Assembly (NCBI GenBank): GCA_035502095.1
Contig: DATJUX010000025.1
Coordinates: forward strand, 62,001-126,000
Source: JAKANT01 sp035502095
Lineage (GTDB): Bacteria; Pseudomonadota; Gammaproteobacteria; Burkholderiales; Burkholderiaceae_F
Length of the DNA: 64,000 bases
Direction: 5' to 3'
Both the position numbers and the translations under genes were made by a program. Positions 17,045-25,833 of this stretch are shown one piece after another. The notes under the pieces were generated by a model. It was not told where the DNA came from and did not search any database. It worked only from the letters and a program-made list of their open reading frames with translations. How positions within the stretch are numbered: the first letter of the stretch is position 1; the number at the start of each line of letters is the position of its first letter.

Positions 17045-18331
17045 TCAGGCAATCGGCTTCAGCTTGTCCGCGACGGGGATGGCGGAGGCGAGCGAGTTCT
17101 CGACGATCACCAGGTCGTACTTGTTCTTCGTGCCCTTGCGCCACTGGCCGCCGACGAGCGGCGTCTTGGCGACGTTCTTCACCGGCTGGCCGGACCAGCG
17201 GATCGGACCCACGATCGTGTTGAGGTTGGTCGCGGCGATCGCGTCACGCAACGCCGCGGCGCTGCCCAGGTCGGTGGTGCGCTTGAGCGCGTCGGCGGCC
17301 ACCTCGTACAGCGCATGCGCGAAACCGAGCGGCTGGGTCCACTGCTTCTTCGTCTCGGCCTCGAATGCGTTCGCGAGCGCGGCCGTGCTCTGGCCGGTGA
17401 GGGAGGACTTGAACGGGTGGTTCGGCGTCCACCAGACCTCGGTGGAGAGGCCTTCGCCGTTGGCGCCGAGCGCTTCGACCGACGACGGGAACAGCAACGC
17501 CTTGCCGACCGATGCGATCTTCGGCTTGAAGCCGCGCTGGCGCGCCTGGTTCCAGAACGTCGTGAAATCGGGCGGGATCATGACTCCGGTGACGATATCG
17601 ATGCCGCCGTCGCGGAACTGCTGGATCTGCGAGCTGTAGTCGGTCGAGAGGTTCTGGTAGCGGCCCGGATCGAGCAGCGTGAAGCCTTCCTTGGCGAGGA
17701 CCGGCGGAAAGCCGCGCTCCTTGTCGCCCCAGGCGTTGCCGTCGCCGTCGTTGGGGAACATGCCGCCGACCTTCTTGCTGGTCGGAATCGACTTCCACAA
17801 CGAAAGGAAGACGCCGATCACGTCCTCCAGGCCCCAGAAGAAGTGATAGGTCCAGTCGAAGCCCTTCGCCGGATCGCCGCCGCGTGTGAAGAACCAGGGC
17901 TGCCAGGGCGCGACCGTGGAGATGCACGGTTTCTTGTTCAGTTCGCATTGATCCGAAACCGGGTTGGTGGTCTCCGGCGTCGACGACACCAGCATCAGGT
18001 CGACCTTGTCCTTGAGGATCAGGTCGGCCGCGACATCGGCCGCCCGCGCCGGGTTCGACGTCGAGTCCTTGAGCACGATCTCGACCGGAAACCGGGTGCC
18101 CTTGATGTCGAGTCCATCCTTGAACAGCTTGCCCATCTGGCTGACGACGAAGCCGTCCGCCTCGGCGAACGGCGCCAGCGGACCGGTGCGCGGCGTGACC
18201 ATGCCGATCTTCAGCTTGCGCGAGGACTGCGCGTAGAGCCCGGTGGTCCAACCTGCCGACGCGGCGAGCAACGCGCCCGAGCCGGCGGCCTGCACGACGC
18301 GCCGGCGTGATGTGTTGGTGCCTTCTGTCAT
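17045..18331 (-). CDS. LivK-type periplasmic substrate-binding protein (Tat signal)
   Basis: 428 residues. The N-terminus has an RRR motif (residues 9-11) before a hydrophobic Ala/Gly stretch, a likely twin-arginine signal as is common in binding proteins of betaproteobacterial liv-type systems. The mature part starts KLKIGMVTPRTGPLAPFAEAD, typical of type I LivK-like binding proteins (COG0683). It lies between the maleylacetate reductase and the ABC ATPases. The ligand is not evident; an aromatic feeding the hydroquinone pathway is the natural guess. Confidence 0.85.
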   Translation of the reverse strand: MTEGTNTSRRRVVQAAGSGALLAASAGWTTGLYAQSSRKLKIGMVTPRTGPLAPFAEADGFVVSQMGKLFKDGLDIKGTRFPVEIVLKDSTSNPARAADVAADLILKDKVDLMLVSSTPETTNPVSDQCELNKKPCISTVAPWQPWFFTRGGDPAKGFDWTYHFFWGLEDVIGVFLSLWKSIPTSKKVGGMFPNDGDGNAWGDKERGFPPVLAKEGFTLLDPGRYQNLSTDYSSQIQQFRDGGIDIVTGVMIPPDFTTFWNQARQRGFKPKIASVGKALLFPSSVEALGANGEGLSTEVWWTPNHPFKSSLTGQSTAALANAFEAETKKQWTQPLGFAHALYEVAADALKRTTDLGSAAALRDAIAATNLNTIVGPIRWSGQPVKNVAKTPLVGGQWRKGTKNKYDLVIVENSLASAIPVADKLKPIA

Positions 18332-18370
18332 GGTCTTCTGTCTCCTCGTGGTTGGGCTTGTGACTGCGCT

Positions 18371-19432
18371 TCAAGCGGCCGGGGCAAGGCCTGCCCAGGC
18401 ACGCCGCAACAGCTCGCGCACCGGCTCGAACTTGACGGGCCGCGGGTTGTAGTACGGATTGACGGTGGCAAGGCGCGCCGCCTCGTCGATGGCGCTCTCC
18501 GGAAAGCCGATGTCCTTCAGCGCCAGCGGTGCCTTCAGGCGCTGGGCCAGGGTGTACAGGCCGAGCGCGGCGCTGCGCGTGTCGAGCGCACGCGCGATGC
18601 GTGCCATCGCATCCGGTGCCGCGCGCTCGTTGTAGGCGATCGCGTGCGGCAGCACGATGGTGTGGGTTTCCGCGTGCGGCAGGTTCCAGGTGCCGCCCAG
18701 CGTGTGGCACAGCTTGTGATGCAGGGCCATGCCGACGCTGCCGAGCACGGTCCCGCAGAGCCACGCACCGTAGAGGCAATCGCCGCGCGCCTCCAGATCG
18801 GACGGCGCGGCGATCACACCCGGCAGGCCCTGCGCAAGGGCGCGGATGCCTTCTTCCGCGAGCAGCGACATGATCGGGTTCGCGTCCTCGGCATACAGGC
18901 CTTCGGCGGCGTGCGCAATCGCGTTCATGCCGCTGGTCGCGGAGAGCCGCGCCGGCAGGCTCAGCGTGAGCGCCGGGTCGTACAGCACAGCGCGCGGCAG
19001 CACGCGCGCATCGCGTCCGGTCTTCTTGAGGCCGCCCTCGGTGATGCCGTAGATCGGCGTCATCTCCGAGCCGGCGTAGGTGGTCGGAATCGCGAGGATC
19101 GGCAGGCTCGATTCGAGTGCGATCGCCTTGCCGAGCCCGGTCGTCGAGCCGCCGCCGATCGCCACTGCGCAATCGGCCCGCAGGCGTGCCGCTTCGGTGC
19201 GTGCTTCGCGCGCGGTCTCGATCGGCACGTGCATCACGGCGCGGTCGAAAATGCCGGCGCAACGATCTCCCAGGCGCGACGCGATGTCCTGCGCGCTCGC
19301 GCGCTGCTCGGGGGTCGCCAGCACCAGCGCGCGCATCGCACCGAGGCGCTCGATCTCGGGCACCAGCTGCGCGAGGCTGCCGGCGCCGAACACGACGCGG
19401 GCGGGCTGGCCGGTGTAGACGAACGCGCGCAT
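18371..19432 (-). CDS. pnpF: Maleylacetate reductase (PnpF-type)
   Basis: 353-residue iron-containing alcohol-dehydrogenase-family protein. NAD(P) binding GGGSTTGLGKA (about 93-103), AIPTTYAGSEMTPI, and metal-binding histidines in the HAAEGLYAEDANP and ALHHKLCHTLGG regions match maleylacetate reductases, which convert maleylacetate to 3-oxoadipate with NAD(P)H. It lies 6 bases after the aldehyde dehydrogenase, in the order expected for the hydroquinone pathway. Confidence 0.88.
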   Translation of the reverse strand: MRAFVYTGQPARVVFGAGSLAQLVPEIERLGAMRALVLATPEQRASAQDIASRLGDRCAGIFDRAVMHVPIETAREARTEAARLRADCAVAIGGGSTTGLGKAIALESSLPILAIPTTYAGSEMTPIYGITEGGLKKTGRDARVLPRAVLYDPALTLSLPARLSATSGMNAIAHAAEGLYAEDANPIMSLLAEEGIRALAQGLPGVIAAPSDLEARGDCLYGAWLCGTVLGSVGMALHHKLCHTLGGTWNLPHAETHTIVLPHAIAYNERAAPDAMARIARALDTRSAALGLYTLAQRLKAPLALKDIGFPESAIDEAARLATVNPYYNPRPVKFEPVRELLRRAWAGLAPAA

Positions 19433-19438
19433 CGAACT

Positions 19439-20935
19439 TCAGCGCTTGTAGTGCGGCGGAATCGCCGCATCGACGTTGACCCACACCGATTTCGCTTCGG
19501 TGTAGTCGTGCATGGCTTCGAAGCCCATGTCGCGCCCGTACCCGGACAGGCCGACGCCGCCGAAGGGGCTGCCGGGGTTGACGCGCTTGTAGCTGTTGAT
19601 CCAGCACATGCCGGCGCGGATCTCGCGCGCGAAGCGATGCGCGCGCTGCAGGTCGCGCGTCCACAAGCCGCTGCCCAGCCCGTATTCCGTGGCGTTGGCG
19701 ATCGCAAGCGCCTCGCTGTCGTTCGAAAAACGGGTCACGGTGACGAGCGGACCGAACACCTCTTCCTGCGCCACGCGGTCGGCCGCGCGCGCCTGCACGA
19801 CGGTCGGCTCGACGTAGTACCCCGCCGCCAGTTCCTGCCGGGACGGCGGGCGACCACCCGTCAGCACCGTTCCGCCCTGCTGCTGGGCGATGTCGACGTA
19901 CGACAACACCTTCGCACGATGCTGCGCCGACGTGAGCGGTCCCATTTCGGTCGCCGCGTCGAGCGGATTGCCGAGGCGGATCGAACGGGCGAGTGCGATG
20001 AATTTCTCCAGGAACGCATCGGCGATCGACTCATGAATGATGATGCGCGAGCCCGCGATGCACGCCTGCCCCTGGTTGTGGAAGATCGCCCACGCCGATC
20101 CGTTCACCGCGGCGTCGAGGTGCGCATCTTCGAAGATGATATTCGCGCCCTTGCCGCCGAGTTCGAGCTGGACACGCTTCAGGTTGCCCTTCGATGCCTC
20201 GACGATGCGGCGCCCCGTGGCGGTCGAGCCGGTGAACGCGATCTTGCCCACCCCCGGATGCTCGGCAAGGCGCTGGCCCGCGCTGGCGCCGTAGCCCGGG
20301 ACGACATTGACGACGCCCGGCGGGAAGCCCACTTCCGCCATCAGCTGCGCGATCTTCAGCGTCGAAAGCGGCGTGATCTCCGCGGGCTTGAGCACGACCG
20401 TATTGCCCGCGGCCAGCGCCGGCCCCATCTTCCAGCTCGTGAACATCAGCGGAAAATTCCACGGCACGATCTGGCCGACGACGCCGATCGGCTCGCGCAG
20501 CACGTAGTTCAGGAAGCCCGGCTCGACCGGCACCACCGAACCTCGTTGTTTGTCGGCCATGCCGCCGAAGTAGCGGAAGCACATCGCGGTGCGCACGACG
20601 TCGAGGCCGCGCGAGTCGCGGATCGGGTGCCCGGTGTCGAGGGTCTCGATGCGCGCCAGTTCATCGGCCTGCGCTTCGATGCGGTCGGCCAGCTGCAACA
20701 GCAGCCGCCCGCGCTCCGCCGCCCCCAGGCGCGACCACTTCGGAAAGGCCGCTTGCGCCGCTGCCACGGCGCGGTCGACGTCTTCCACTTTCGCCTCGGC
20801 AACGCGCGCCAGCAGCGACGCGTCGTGCGGATTGAGCACGTCGATGGTCGCGCCGTCCGCGGCGTCGACGAAGTCGCCGTCGATGAACAACCGGTCGACG
20901 AAATCGAGGTCGCGCTGCCGGTCCGTGGCACCCAT
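19439..20935 (-). CDS. pnpE: Aldehyde dehydrogenase, likely 4-hydroxymuconic semialdehyde dehydrogenase (PnpE-type)
   Basis: 498 residues from ATG 20935; further upstream the frame runs through a 73-bp repeat and is not coding. Catalytic residues of the ALDH family are present: N160 (PWNFP), K183-region (VLKPAE), E258 (LELGG) and nucleophile C292 (GQACIAG). In pnpCDEF-type clusters this enzyme oxidises 4-hydroxymuconic semialdehyde to maleylacetate. The specificity is assigned from context; on sequence alone it is a general NAD(P)-dependent aldehyde dehydrogenase. Confidence 0.85.
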   Translation of the reverse strand: MGATDRQRDLDFVDRLFIDGDFVDAADGATIDVLNPHDASLLARVAEAKVEDVDRAVAAAQAAFPKWSRLGAAERGRLLLQLADRIEAQADELARIETLDTGHPIRDSRGLDVVRTAMCFRYFGGMADKQRGSVVPVEPGFLNYVLREPIGVVGQIVPWNFPLMFTSWKMGPALAAGNTVVLKPAEITPLSTLKIAQLMAEVGFPPGVVNVVPGYGASAGQRLAEHPGVGKIAFTGSTATGRRIVEASKGNLKRVQLELGGKGANIIFEDAHLDAAVNGSAWAIFHNQGQACIAGSRIIIHESIADAFLEKFIALARSIRLGNPLDAATEMGPLTSAQHRAKVLSYVDIAQQQGGTVLTGGRPPSRQELAAGYYVEPTVVQARAADRVAQEEVFGPLVTVTRFSNDSEALAIANATEYGLGSGLWTRDLQRAHRFAREIRAGMCWINSYKRVNPGSPFGGVGLSGYGRDMGFEAMHDYTEAKSVWVNVDAAIPPHYKR

Positions 20936-20953
20936 CGTTGGCCTTTCGTTCTC

Positions 20954-21026
20954 TGTCATCCTGGGCCGAAGGCGAAGGATCGCGGTCGTTCGAAGGCTGG
21001 GATCCCTCGCTGCGCTCGGGATGACA
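20954..21026. repeat. 73-bp foldback repeat, family A copy 1
   Basis: Starts TGTCATCC and ends GGGATGACA as imperfect terminal inverted repeats, with internal GAAGGATC and GGATCCCTCGC. It is the same length as the copy at 51784-51856. It lies in the gap between pnpD and pnpE, inside the presumed operon transcript, where it could form a long RNA hairpin. Confidence 0.7.
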
Positions 21027-21103
21027 CGGACTCGTGACGCGGGTTCGGTCCGCCGCCGCTTCACCGATCGAGGAACTCTCGGGCCCGACTGTTCTCCGGT
21101 GCT

Positions 21104-22102
21104 CTAGAACTCGACCGGATACGGCTTCAGTTCGCCGCGCGCGTAGCGTTTGGGCAGGTCCGGGGTCACGTTCTCCCACACCAGCAGCATCGAACGTTTG
21201 GTCGAGTAGCCCTGGTGACGGATGTCGGCCGGCATCGCGGCGACATCGCCCGGACGCATCGTCACGCGCGCCCGCGGTGCCCCCGTATTCTTGTCGGCGA
21301 CGTCCCACACGATCTCGTCCGACATCTGCACGAACCACTCGACGCGGTCGTTGCCGTGGAACACCGGCAGGATGTATTCCTCGGTGGTGGGGCAGAACAG
21401 GCTGGCGCGGCAGACCGACGTCACGGACGGATTCCACGTCACGTCCGACCGTGACAGGTACTTGAACAGGTTGAACGCGTGCAACTGACCCTCGAAGCCG
21501 GGCTCGACGTTGACCACGGGTTCGTCCTGCGGCACGTCGGCGAACGCGCGATTCACCGGCAGGTCGTCGCGCAACGGCGAATCGTCCTGCAGCCCCGGCA
21601 TGCGCCGGGTCGCGATGCGCGTGCGCTCGATTGCCGCGCCGTTGCTGCCGTGCTTGCAGCCGAACGCGGTGCCGGTCTCGGCCGGCGCGGCAAACGGGTC
21701 GAATCCTTCGTTGGTCCAGTCGTGCAGCATGGCCTTGAAGGTCGCCATGATGACCGGCGTCTCGAACTGCTCCTTGTAGTCGACGCCGGCTTCCTTCAGC
21801 ACGCCGTTGAACGACCCGGCGTACACGTCGACCTTGCCGTAGTGGTTCTGCGTGCCGAACACGTGGTCGAAGTTGACCCAGCCGTAGAAGAAGCCCCACG
21901 CCACGTCGCGCATGAGCGCGCGCAGGAAAGCGTCGGCGGGCAGCACGTGCGAGCGTGTCTCGCCCTTGGCCGGCCACTTGATGGTGACGAAATACTCGTC
22001 GCGCGAGAAATCGAACTTGCCGAGCTTGAAGCTCTTGTAGCCGGTGGTGGCGTCCGCCGGGCCGGCGGCAACCTTGTCGGCAGCAAAACCGGATGCGCTC
22101 AT
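21104..22102 (-). CDS. pnpD: Hydroquinone 1,2-dioxygenase large subunit (PnpD/HapD-type)
   Basis: 332 residues, close to the about 338 of the large subunit of the two-component Fe(II) hydroquinone dioxygenases. The cupin region holds N251, E255 and H296 (GNDRVEW and IRHQGY). Their spacing of 4 and 41 residues equals that of the Asn/Glu/His iron ligands I recall for this family. The enzyme cleaves hydroquinone to 4-hydroxymuconic semialdehyde. The gene is 13 bases after the small-subunit gene. The adjacent aldehyde dehydrogenase and maleylacetate reductase complete the route to 3-oxoadipate. Confidence 0.85.
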   Translation of the reverse strand: MSASGFAADKVAAGPADATTGYKSFKLGKFDFSRDEYFVTIKWPAKGETRSHVLPADAFLRALMRDVAWGFFYGWVNFDHVFGTQNHYGKVDVYAGSFNGVLKEAGVDYKEQFETPVIMATFKAMLHDWTNEGFDPFAAPAETGTAFGCKHGSNGAAIERTRIATRRMPGLQDDSPLRDDLPVNRAFADVPQDEPVVNVEPGFEGQLHAFNLFKYLSRSDVTWNPSVTSVCRASLFCPTTEEYILPVFHGNDRVEWFVQMSDEIVWDVADKNTGAPRARVTMRPGDVAAMPADIRHQGYSTKRSMLLVWENVTPDLPKRYARGELKPYPVEF

Positions 22103-22115
22103 CGTGGACCTCCGC

Positions 22116-22613
22116 TTACTTGAAGCAGATGTCGGACCACTTCTGCACCGACATCTCGCCGAGAACCGTCTGCTGCATCAATACGCCGGTCTTGTTCGCG
22201 GTGAAGCGATAGGCCGAGCCCGCAGGCAGCAGGGCCTGGTGGCCGCGCTTGAGCGTGACGTTGCCCATCTTGCGCCCCTTCGGTTCGCCGGCGACCGGCT
22301 GCGTGCCGTCGCGCGCGGGCGGCGACGTGTCGAGCTTGACGAAGTCGATGCGCACCTCGCCGTCCATGCAGACGGCGAATTCGTCGTGCGCGCAGGTCAT
22401 CCAGGGCGATGCGCCTTCGGCGCGGATCGCCTCGATCACGTACTCGAGGTTCTTGCCGACCACGACCTTTTCGTACGGCTTCGATTTCGACGCGACTTCG
22501 AACAGGTTGGAGAAGACGTAGTGCTTCGGGCTGCCGCTGATGATCTCGACCGATCCCTTGCGGTAGTCGGACAGCGAGCCGAACTTGGTGCGGTAGGTCT
22601 GGGTTTCCGCCAT
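22116..22613 (-). CDS. pnpC: Hydroquinone 1,2-dioxygenase small subunit (PnpC/HapC-type)
   Basis: 165 residues, matching the about 160-residue small subunit of Fe(II) hydroquinone dioxygenases. It shows a cupin-like core (CAHDEFAVCMDGEVRIDFVKL, then GHQALLPAGSAYRF) and a conserved C-terminal MQQTVLGEMSVQKWSDIC. It is the first gene of the operon. The start at 22613 is followed upstream by a 116-bp region with repeated CGCGAACAAT elements that look like a LysR-type control site. Confidence 0.82.
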   Translation of the reverse strand: MAETQTYRTKFGSLSDYRKGSVEIISGSPKHYVFSNLFEVASKSKPYEKVVVGKNLEYVIEAIRAEGASPWMTCAHDEFAVCMDGEVRIDFVKLDTSPPARDGTQPVAGEPKGRKMGNVTLKRGHQALLPAGSAYRFTANKTGVLMQQTVLGEMSVQKWSDICFK

Positions 22614-22658
22614 CTGGTTCTCCTCGTCGAGGGCGTGACGTTACGGGCGCAGGGCGCG

Positions 22659-22717
22659 CGCGAACAATTGTCGCGCCGCCGAGATCACCATTCGCCAATC
22701 GCGAACAATCATTTGTT
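22659..22717. promoter_or_regulatory. Candidate LysR operator region upstream of pnpC
   Basis: The 10-mer CGCGAACAAT occurs at 22659-22668 and again at 22700-22709, 41 bases apart. The first copy runs into the palindrome ACAATTGT (22664-22671). The second is the left arm of AACAA-TCAT-TTGTT (22704-22717). Two dyads about four helical turns apart, just before the operon and after the LysR gene, fit a regulatory-plus-activation-site arrangement. Binding is inferred only. Confidence 0.4.
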
Positions 22718-22729
22718 GCGGTGCGCGAG

Positions 22730-23659
22730 TCAGCGCACCCAGCCGCGCTCGATGAGCGGCTGGTCCCAATAGGGCACGCCGCCAAGGCGACTCGATATGA
22801 AATCGATCAGCAGGCGCACCTTCAGCGTCTGGCGCTGAGTGGCCGGAAACACCGCGGCGAACGTGAAATGCGTCAGCGTGTAGTCGCACAGCACCGGCAC
22901 CAGGCGGCCGGCCACGAGGTCCGCCGACGCGACCAGCGTCGGCAGGCAGACGATGCCGGTGCCGCCCAGCGCGTAGTCGCGCAGCAGGTGGACCGAGTTC
23001 GAACGAACCTGCCCGGGAAGCTCGAGTTCGATGTGCTGGTCGCCGCGCTCGAACGTCCAGCGATTGCGCGAGGGGTAACCCGCGTAAAGCGCCGTCGTAT
23101 GCGCGTGCAGTTCCTGCGGCGTGCGCGGCGTGCCATGACGCTCGACGTAGACCGGCGCGGCGCAGAACAGCCGCCGCACCGGGAAGAGGCCGCGCTCGAC
23201 CAGCGACTCGGAAAGGGGCGGAAAGATCTGGAACGCGAGGTCGAAGCCTTCTTCGATCGGATCGACCACCCGGTCGTTGACGATGATGTCGATCAGGATG
23301 TTCGGATACTTCTGCGTGAACTCGGCCAGGATCGGACCGAAGTGGGTGATGGCGAAGCCGGGCAGCATCTGCACGCGCAGCTTCCCCGTCGGTGCCGCGC
23401 GCAGCTGGCGCATCTGGTCGGTGAGTTCGCCGAGGTGGGAGACCAGCTCCGAGCACTCCTTGTAGAACGTTTCGCCGACCTCGGACAGGCGGACGTGGCG
23501 GGTCGTGCGGTGAAACAGGGGCGCATCGATGAACTGCTCGAGCTGCTGCACGCGGGTTGTGACGACGGAATTGGCGACACCGAGCTGGCGCGCCGCCTCG
23601 GCAAAACTGCCGGTTTCGGCGACCCGCACGAACGCCTCGATGCTCAGGAATCGGTCCAT
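22730..23659 (-). CDS. LysR-family transcriptional regulator
   Basis: 309 residues. N-terminal helix-turn-helix (FVRVAETGSFAEAARQLGVANSVVTTRVQQLE) and a C-terminal periplasmic-binding-like effector domain. It is transcribed in the same direction as, and directly upstream of, pnpC. LysR proteins (for example PnpR) activate p-nitrophenol/hydroquinone clusters, so it probably regulates this operon with an aromatic or ring-cleavage product as effector. Unlike most LysR systems it is not divergent from its presumed target. Confidence 0.85.
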   Translation of the reverse strand: MDRFLSIEAFVRVAETGSFAEAARQLGVANSVVTTRVQQLEQFIDAPLFHRTTRHVRLSEVGETFYKECSELVSHLGELTDQMRQLRAAPTGKLRVQMLPGFAITHFGPILAEFTQKYPNILIDIIVNDRVVDPIEEGFDLAFQIFPPLSESLVERGLFPVRRLFCAAPVYVERHGTPRTPQELHAHTTALYAGYPSRNRWTFERGDQHIELELPGQVRSNSVHLLRDYALGGTGIVCLPTLVASADLVAGRLVPVLCDYTLTHFTFAAVFPATQRQTLKVRLLIDFISSRLGGVPYWDQPLIERGWVR

Positions 23660-23701
23660 CGCTCCGGTTCACTCCGTCGCAGAGCAACCCGGCTCGATAC
23701 G

Positions 23702-24835
23702 TTACGCGAGCGCGCGCCCGATCAGGATGCGCTGGATGTCGCTTGTGCCCTCGTAGATCTGGCATACCCGGACGTCGCGCCAGATGCGCTCGACCGGAAA
23801 GTCGGCGACATAGCCGTACCCGCCGAAGATCTGGATCGCGTCCGAACACACCTTTTCGGCCATCTCGGAGGCGAAGAGTTTCGCCATCGCCGCCTGTTTC
23901 AGGCACGGCTCGCCGGCATCGCGCATGGCCGCCGCGTGCAGCACGAGCTGCCGCGCCGCTTCGATCTGGGTCGCCATGTCGGCGAGCCGGAAATTCACCG
24001 CCTGGTGCTCGAAGATGGGCTGGCCGAAGCTCTCGCGCTCCTTGGCGTAGGCCAGCGCCGCTTCGAACGCGGCGCGCGCCATGCCGACACTTTGTGCCGC
24101 GATGCCGATCCGGCCTCCCTCCAGGGACGACAGCGCGATCCGGTAGCCGTCGCCCGGTTCGCCGATGCGGTTGGCGACGGGAACGCGGCAGTCCTCGAAC
24201 ACGATCTGGGCGGTGTCGGAGGAATGTTGTCCGGTCTTTTCTTCCAGGCGCGCGACGACGTAGCCGGGCGTCGGCGTCGGCACGACGAACGCGCTCATGC
24301 CGCGTTTGCCCGCGCCCTTCTCGGTGACCGCGATCACGATCGCGAGGTCCGCGTTCTTCCCGCTTGTGATGAACTGCTTGACGCCGTTGAGCACGTAGTG
24401 ATCGCCCTCGAGTTCGGCGCGCGTGCGCAGCGCGGCGGCGTTGCTGCCGACGTGCGGCTCGGTGAGGCAGAACGCGCCGAGCCGGTCGCCGCGCGCGAGC
24501 GGCACGAGGAATTCGCGCTTCTGCGCCTCGCTGCCGAAGTTGAGCAGGATGGCGCATACCGGGCAGTTGTTGACGCTGATCACGGTCGAGACGCCGCCGT
24601 CGCCCGCCGCGATCTCCTCCAGCGCCACCGCGACCGCGGTGTAGTCCATGCCGGCGCCGCCGTATTGCTCCGGCACCGCGATGCCGAAGGCCCCGAGCCG
24701 CGCGAGTTCGCGCAGCGCTTCCTGCGGAAACGTGTGATCGCGATCCCACTGCGCCGCGAACGGCGCGAGGCGGCCGGCTGCGAACTCGCGCAGCGTTTCG
24801 CGCAGCAGGGCGTGCTCCTCCTTCAAGGCCGCCAC
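23702..24835 (-). CDS. Acyl-CoA dehydrogenase
   Basis: 377 residues, complete short-chain-type acyl-CoA dehydrogenase. FAD/substrate signature FCLTEPHVGSNAAALRTRA, ITSGKNADLAIV, and catalytic Glu at about 362 in IYEGTSDIQ. It oxidises an acyl-CoA to the 2-enoyl-CoA and passes electrons to ETF. It lies last in a long minus-strand catabolic run headed at 34.0 kb; the exact chain specificity is not evident. Confidence 0.88.
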   Translation of the reverse strand: MAALKEEHALLRETLREFAAGRLAPFAAQWDRDHTFPQEALRELARLGAFGIAVPEQYGGAGMDYTAVAVALEEIAAGDGGVSTVISVNNCPVCAILLNFGSEAQKREFLVPLARGDRLGAFCLTEPHVGSNAAALRTRAELEGDHYVLNGVKQFITSGKNADLAIVIAVTEKGAGKRGMSAFVVPTPTPGYVVARLEEKTGQHSSDTAQIVFEDCRVPVANRIGEPGDGYRIALSSLEGGRIGIAAQSVGMARAAFEAALAYAKERESFGQPIFEHQAVNFRLADMATQIEAARQLVLHAAAMRDAGEPCLKQAAMAKLFASEMAEKVCSDAIQIFGGYGYVADFPVERIWRDVRVCQIYEGTSDIQRILIGRALA

Positions 24836-24836
24836 G

Positions 24837-25274
24837 TCAGTCGGTCATGATCCAGTGCAGCTGGCGCCGCTTGATCAGCCATCCGACCAGGCCGCCCGCG
24901 CCGAGCGCGGCGATCAACATCGGCCCGCCGCCGATGATCCCCGAGACGATCAGCGCGGTGGAAAACCAGCGCAGCGCGTTCGACGGCGACCAGACCCACG
25001 TCGCCAGCACCGAAAACGAGATCCAGGTGAGCAGCGCGACCAGGATGCCGCGCGACAGCGACTGCGCCACGGTGGTGATGCGTTTTTCCGCGTGCTGGTA
25101 GATCACCATGGCGAACATCATCGCGAACAGACCCGGCACGGCGACGAAGATCATGCGGTTGACGCCGCCTTCGGCCGCGAATTCGCGCAGCGTGTATTCG
25201 ACGCTGCCTGCCGCGAGCATGCCGAAGATGCCGAACACGAACCCGGCAAAAAGCGGAACCGTCATCCACCGCAT
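24837..25274 (-). CDS. Hypothetical integral membrane protein
   Basis: 145 residues with four hydrophobic segments (about 5-25, 40-58, 75-95, 105-130) and a basic C-terminus (KRRQLHW). No family recognised. One base separates its end from the acyl-CoA dehydrogenase start, so it is co-transcribed with the catabolic genes; any functional link is unknown. Confidence 0.65.
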   Translation of the reverse strand: MRWMTVPLFAGFVFGIFGMLAAGSVEYTLREFAAEGGVNRMIFVAVPGLFAMMFAMVIYQHAEKRITTVAQSLSRGILVALLTWISFSVLATWVWSPSNALRWFSTALIVSGIIGGGPMLIAALGAGGLVGWLIKRRQLHWIMTD

Positions 25275-25433
25275 CGGTTTTTCGTTTCCTCCTGGCGCCC
25301 GGCTTCGTCACCGGCCGCGGCCGCAGGTTCGAAGCCGGCGCCGCGGGCGGGCGGGGCGCAATTGTGGCGCATCAGCGCGGCCCCTGTCTCGCGGACTGGC
25401 CGGGCGCGGCGGCCGGCGCAGCCCGAATGGCCC

Positions 25434-25820
25434 TCAACGCGGTGGCAGGCGCGCCGTGACCTCGATCTCGAGCGTCATGCGCGGATCGACCAGCCCGCAG
25501 ATGATCGCGGTTGCCGCCGGGCGAGCGCGGGCGAAGTATTCGCCGAATATCGGCGCAACTCGCGCGAACAGGGCCGCGTCGGTCAGGTAGTAGTTCACCC
25601 GCACCACGTCGTCGAGCGAGCAGCCGGCCTGCTCCAGCGCCTGCGCGATGTTGCGAAAGCACTGGCGGCACTGCACCAGGGGATCGGGGTCGATCGTCAT
25701 CGCGGCATAGTCGAAGCCGGTGGTGCCCGCGACATGGACATAGTCGCCGTCGACCACGGCACGGCTGTAGCCCGCCACCTTTTCGAAGTCCGAACCGGAG
25801 GAGATCAGGCGTTTCGGCAT
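25434..25820 (-). CDS. RidA/YjgF-family protein
   Basis: 128 residues with the RidA fold pattern. VAGTTGFD near residue 31, the QCRQCFRNIAQALEQAGCSLDDVVRV segment, and the active-site region ATAIICGLVDPRMTLEIEVTA including the conserved Arg. RidA proteins hydrolyse reactive enamine/imine intermediates made by PLP enzymes. A serine/threonine dehydratase that makes such intermediates lies in the same gene run (31.4 kb). Confidence 0.82.
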   Translation of the reverse strand: MPKRLISSGSDFEKVAGYSRAVVDGDYVHVAGTTGFDYAAMTIDPDPLVQCRQCFRNIAQALEQAGCSLDDVVRVNYYLTDAALFARVAPIFGEYFARARPAATAIICGLVDPRMTLEIEVTARLPPR

Positions 25821-25833
25821 GGAGGAGAGGCGC

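Noticed and set aside
18644..21037. Plus-strand frame of about 800 codons opposite pnpF/pnpE
   Set aside because: The composition is dominated by Arg, His, Ala and Gly and it spans two real genes and a repeat; no recognisable protein features.
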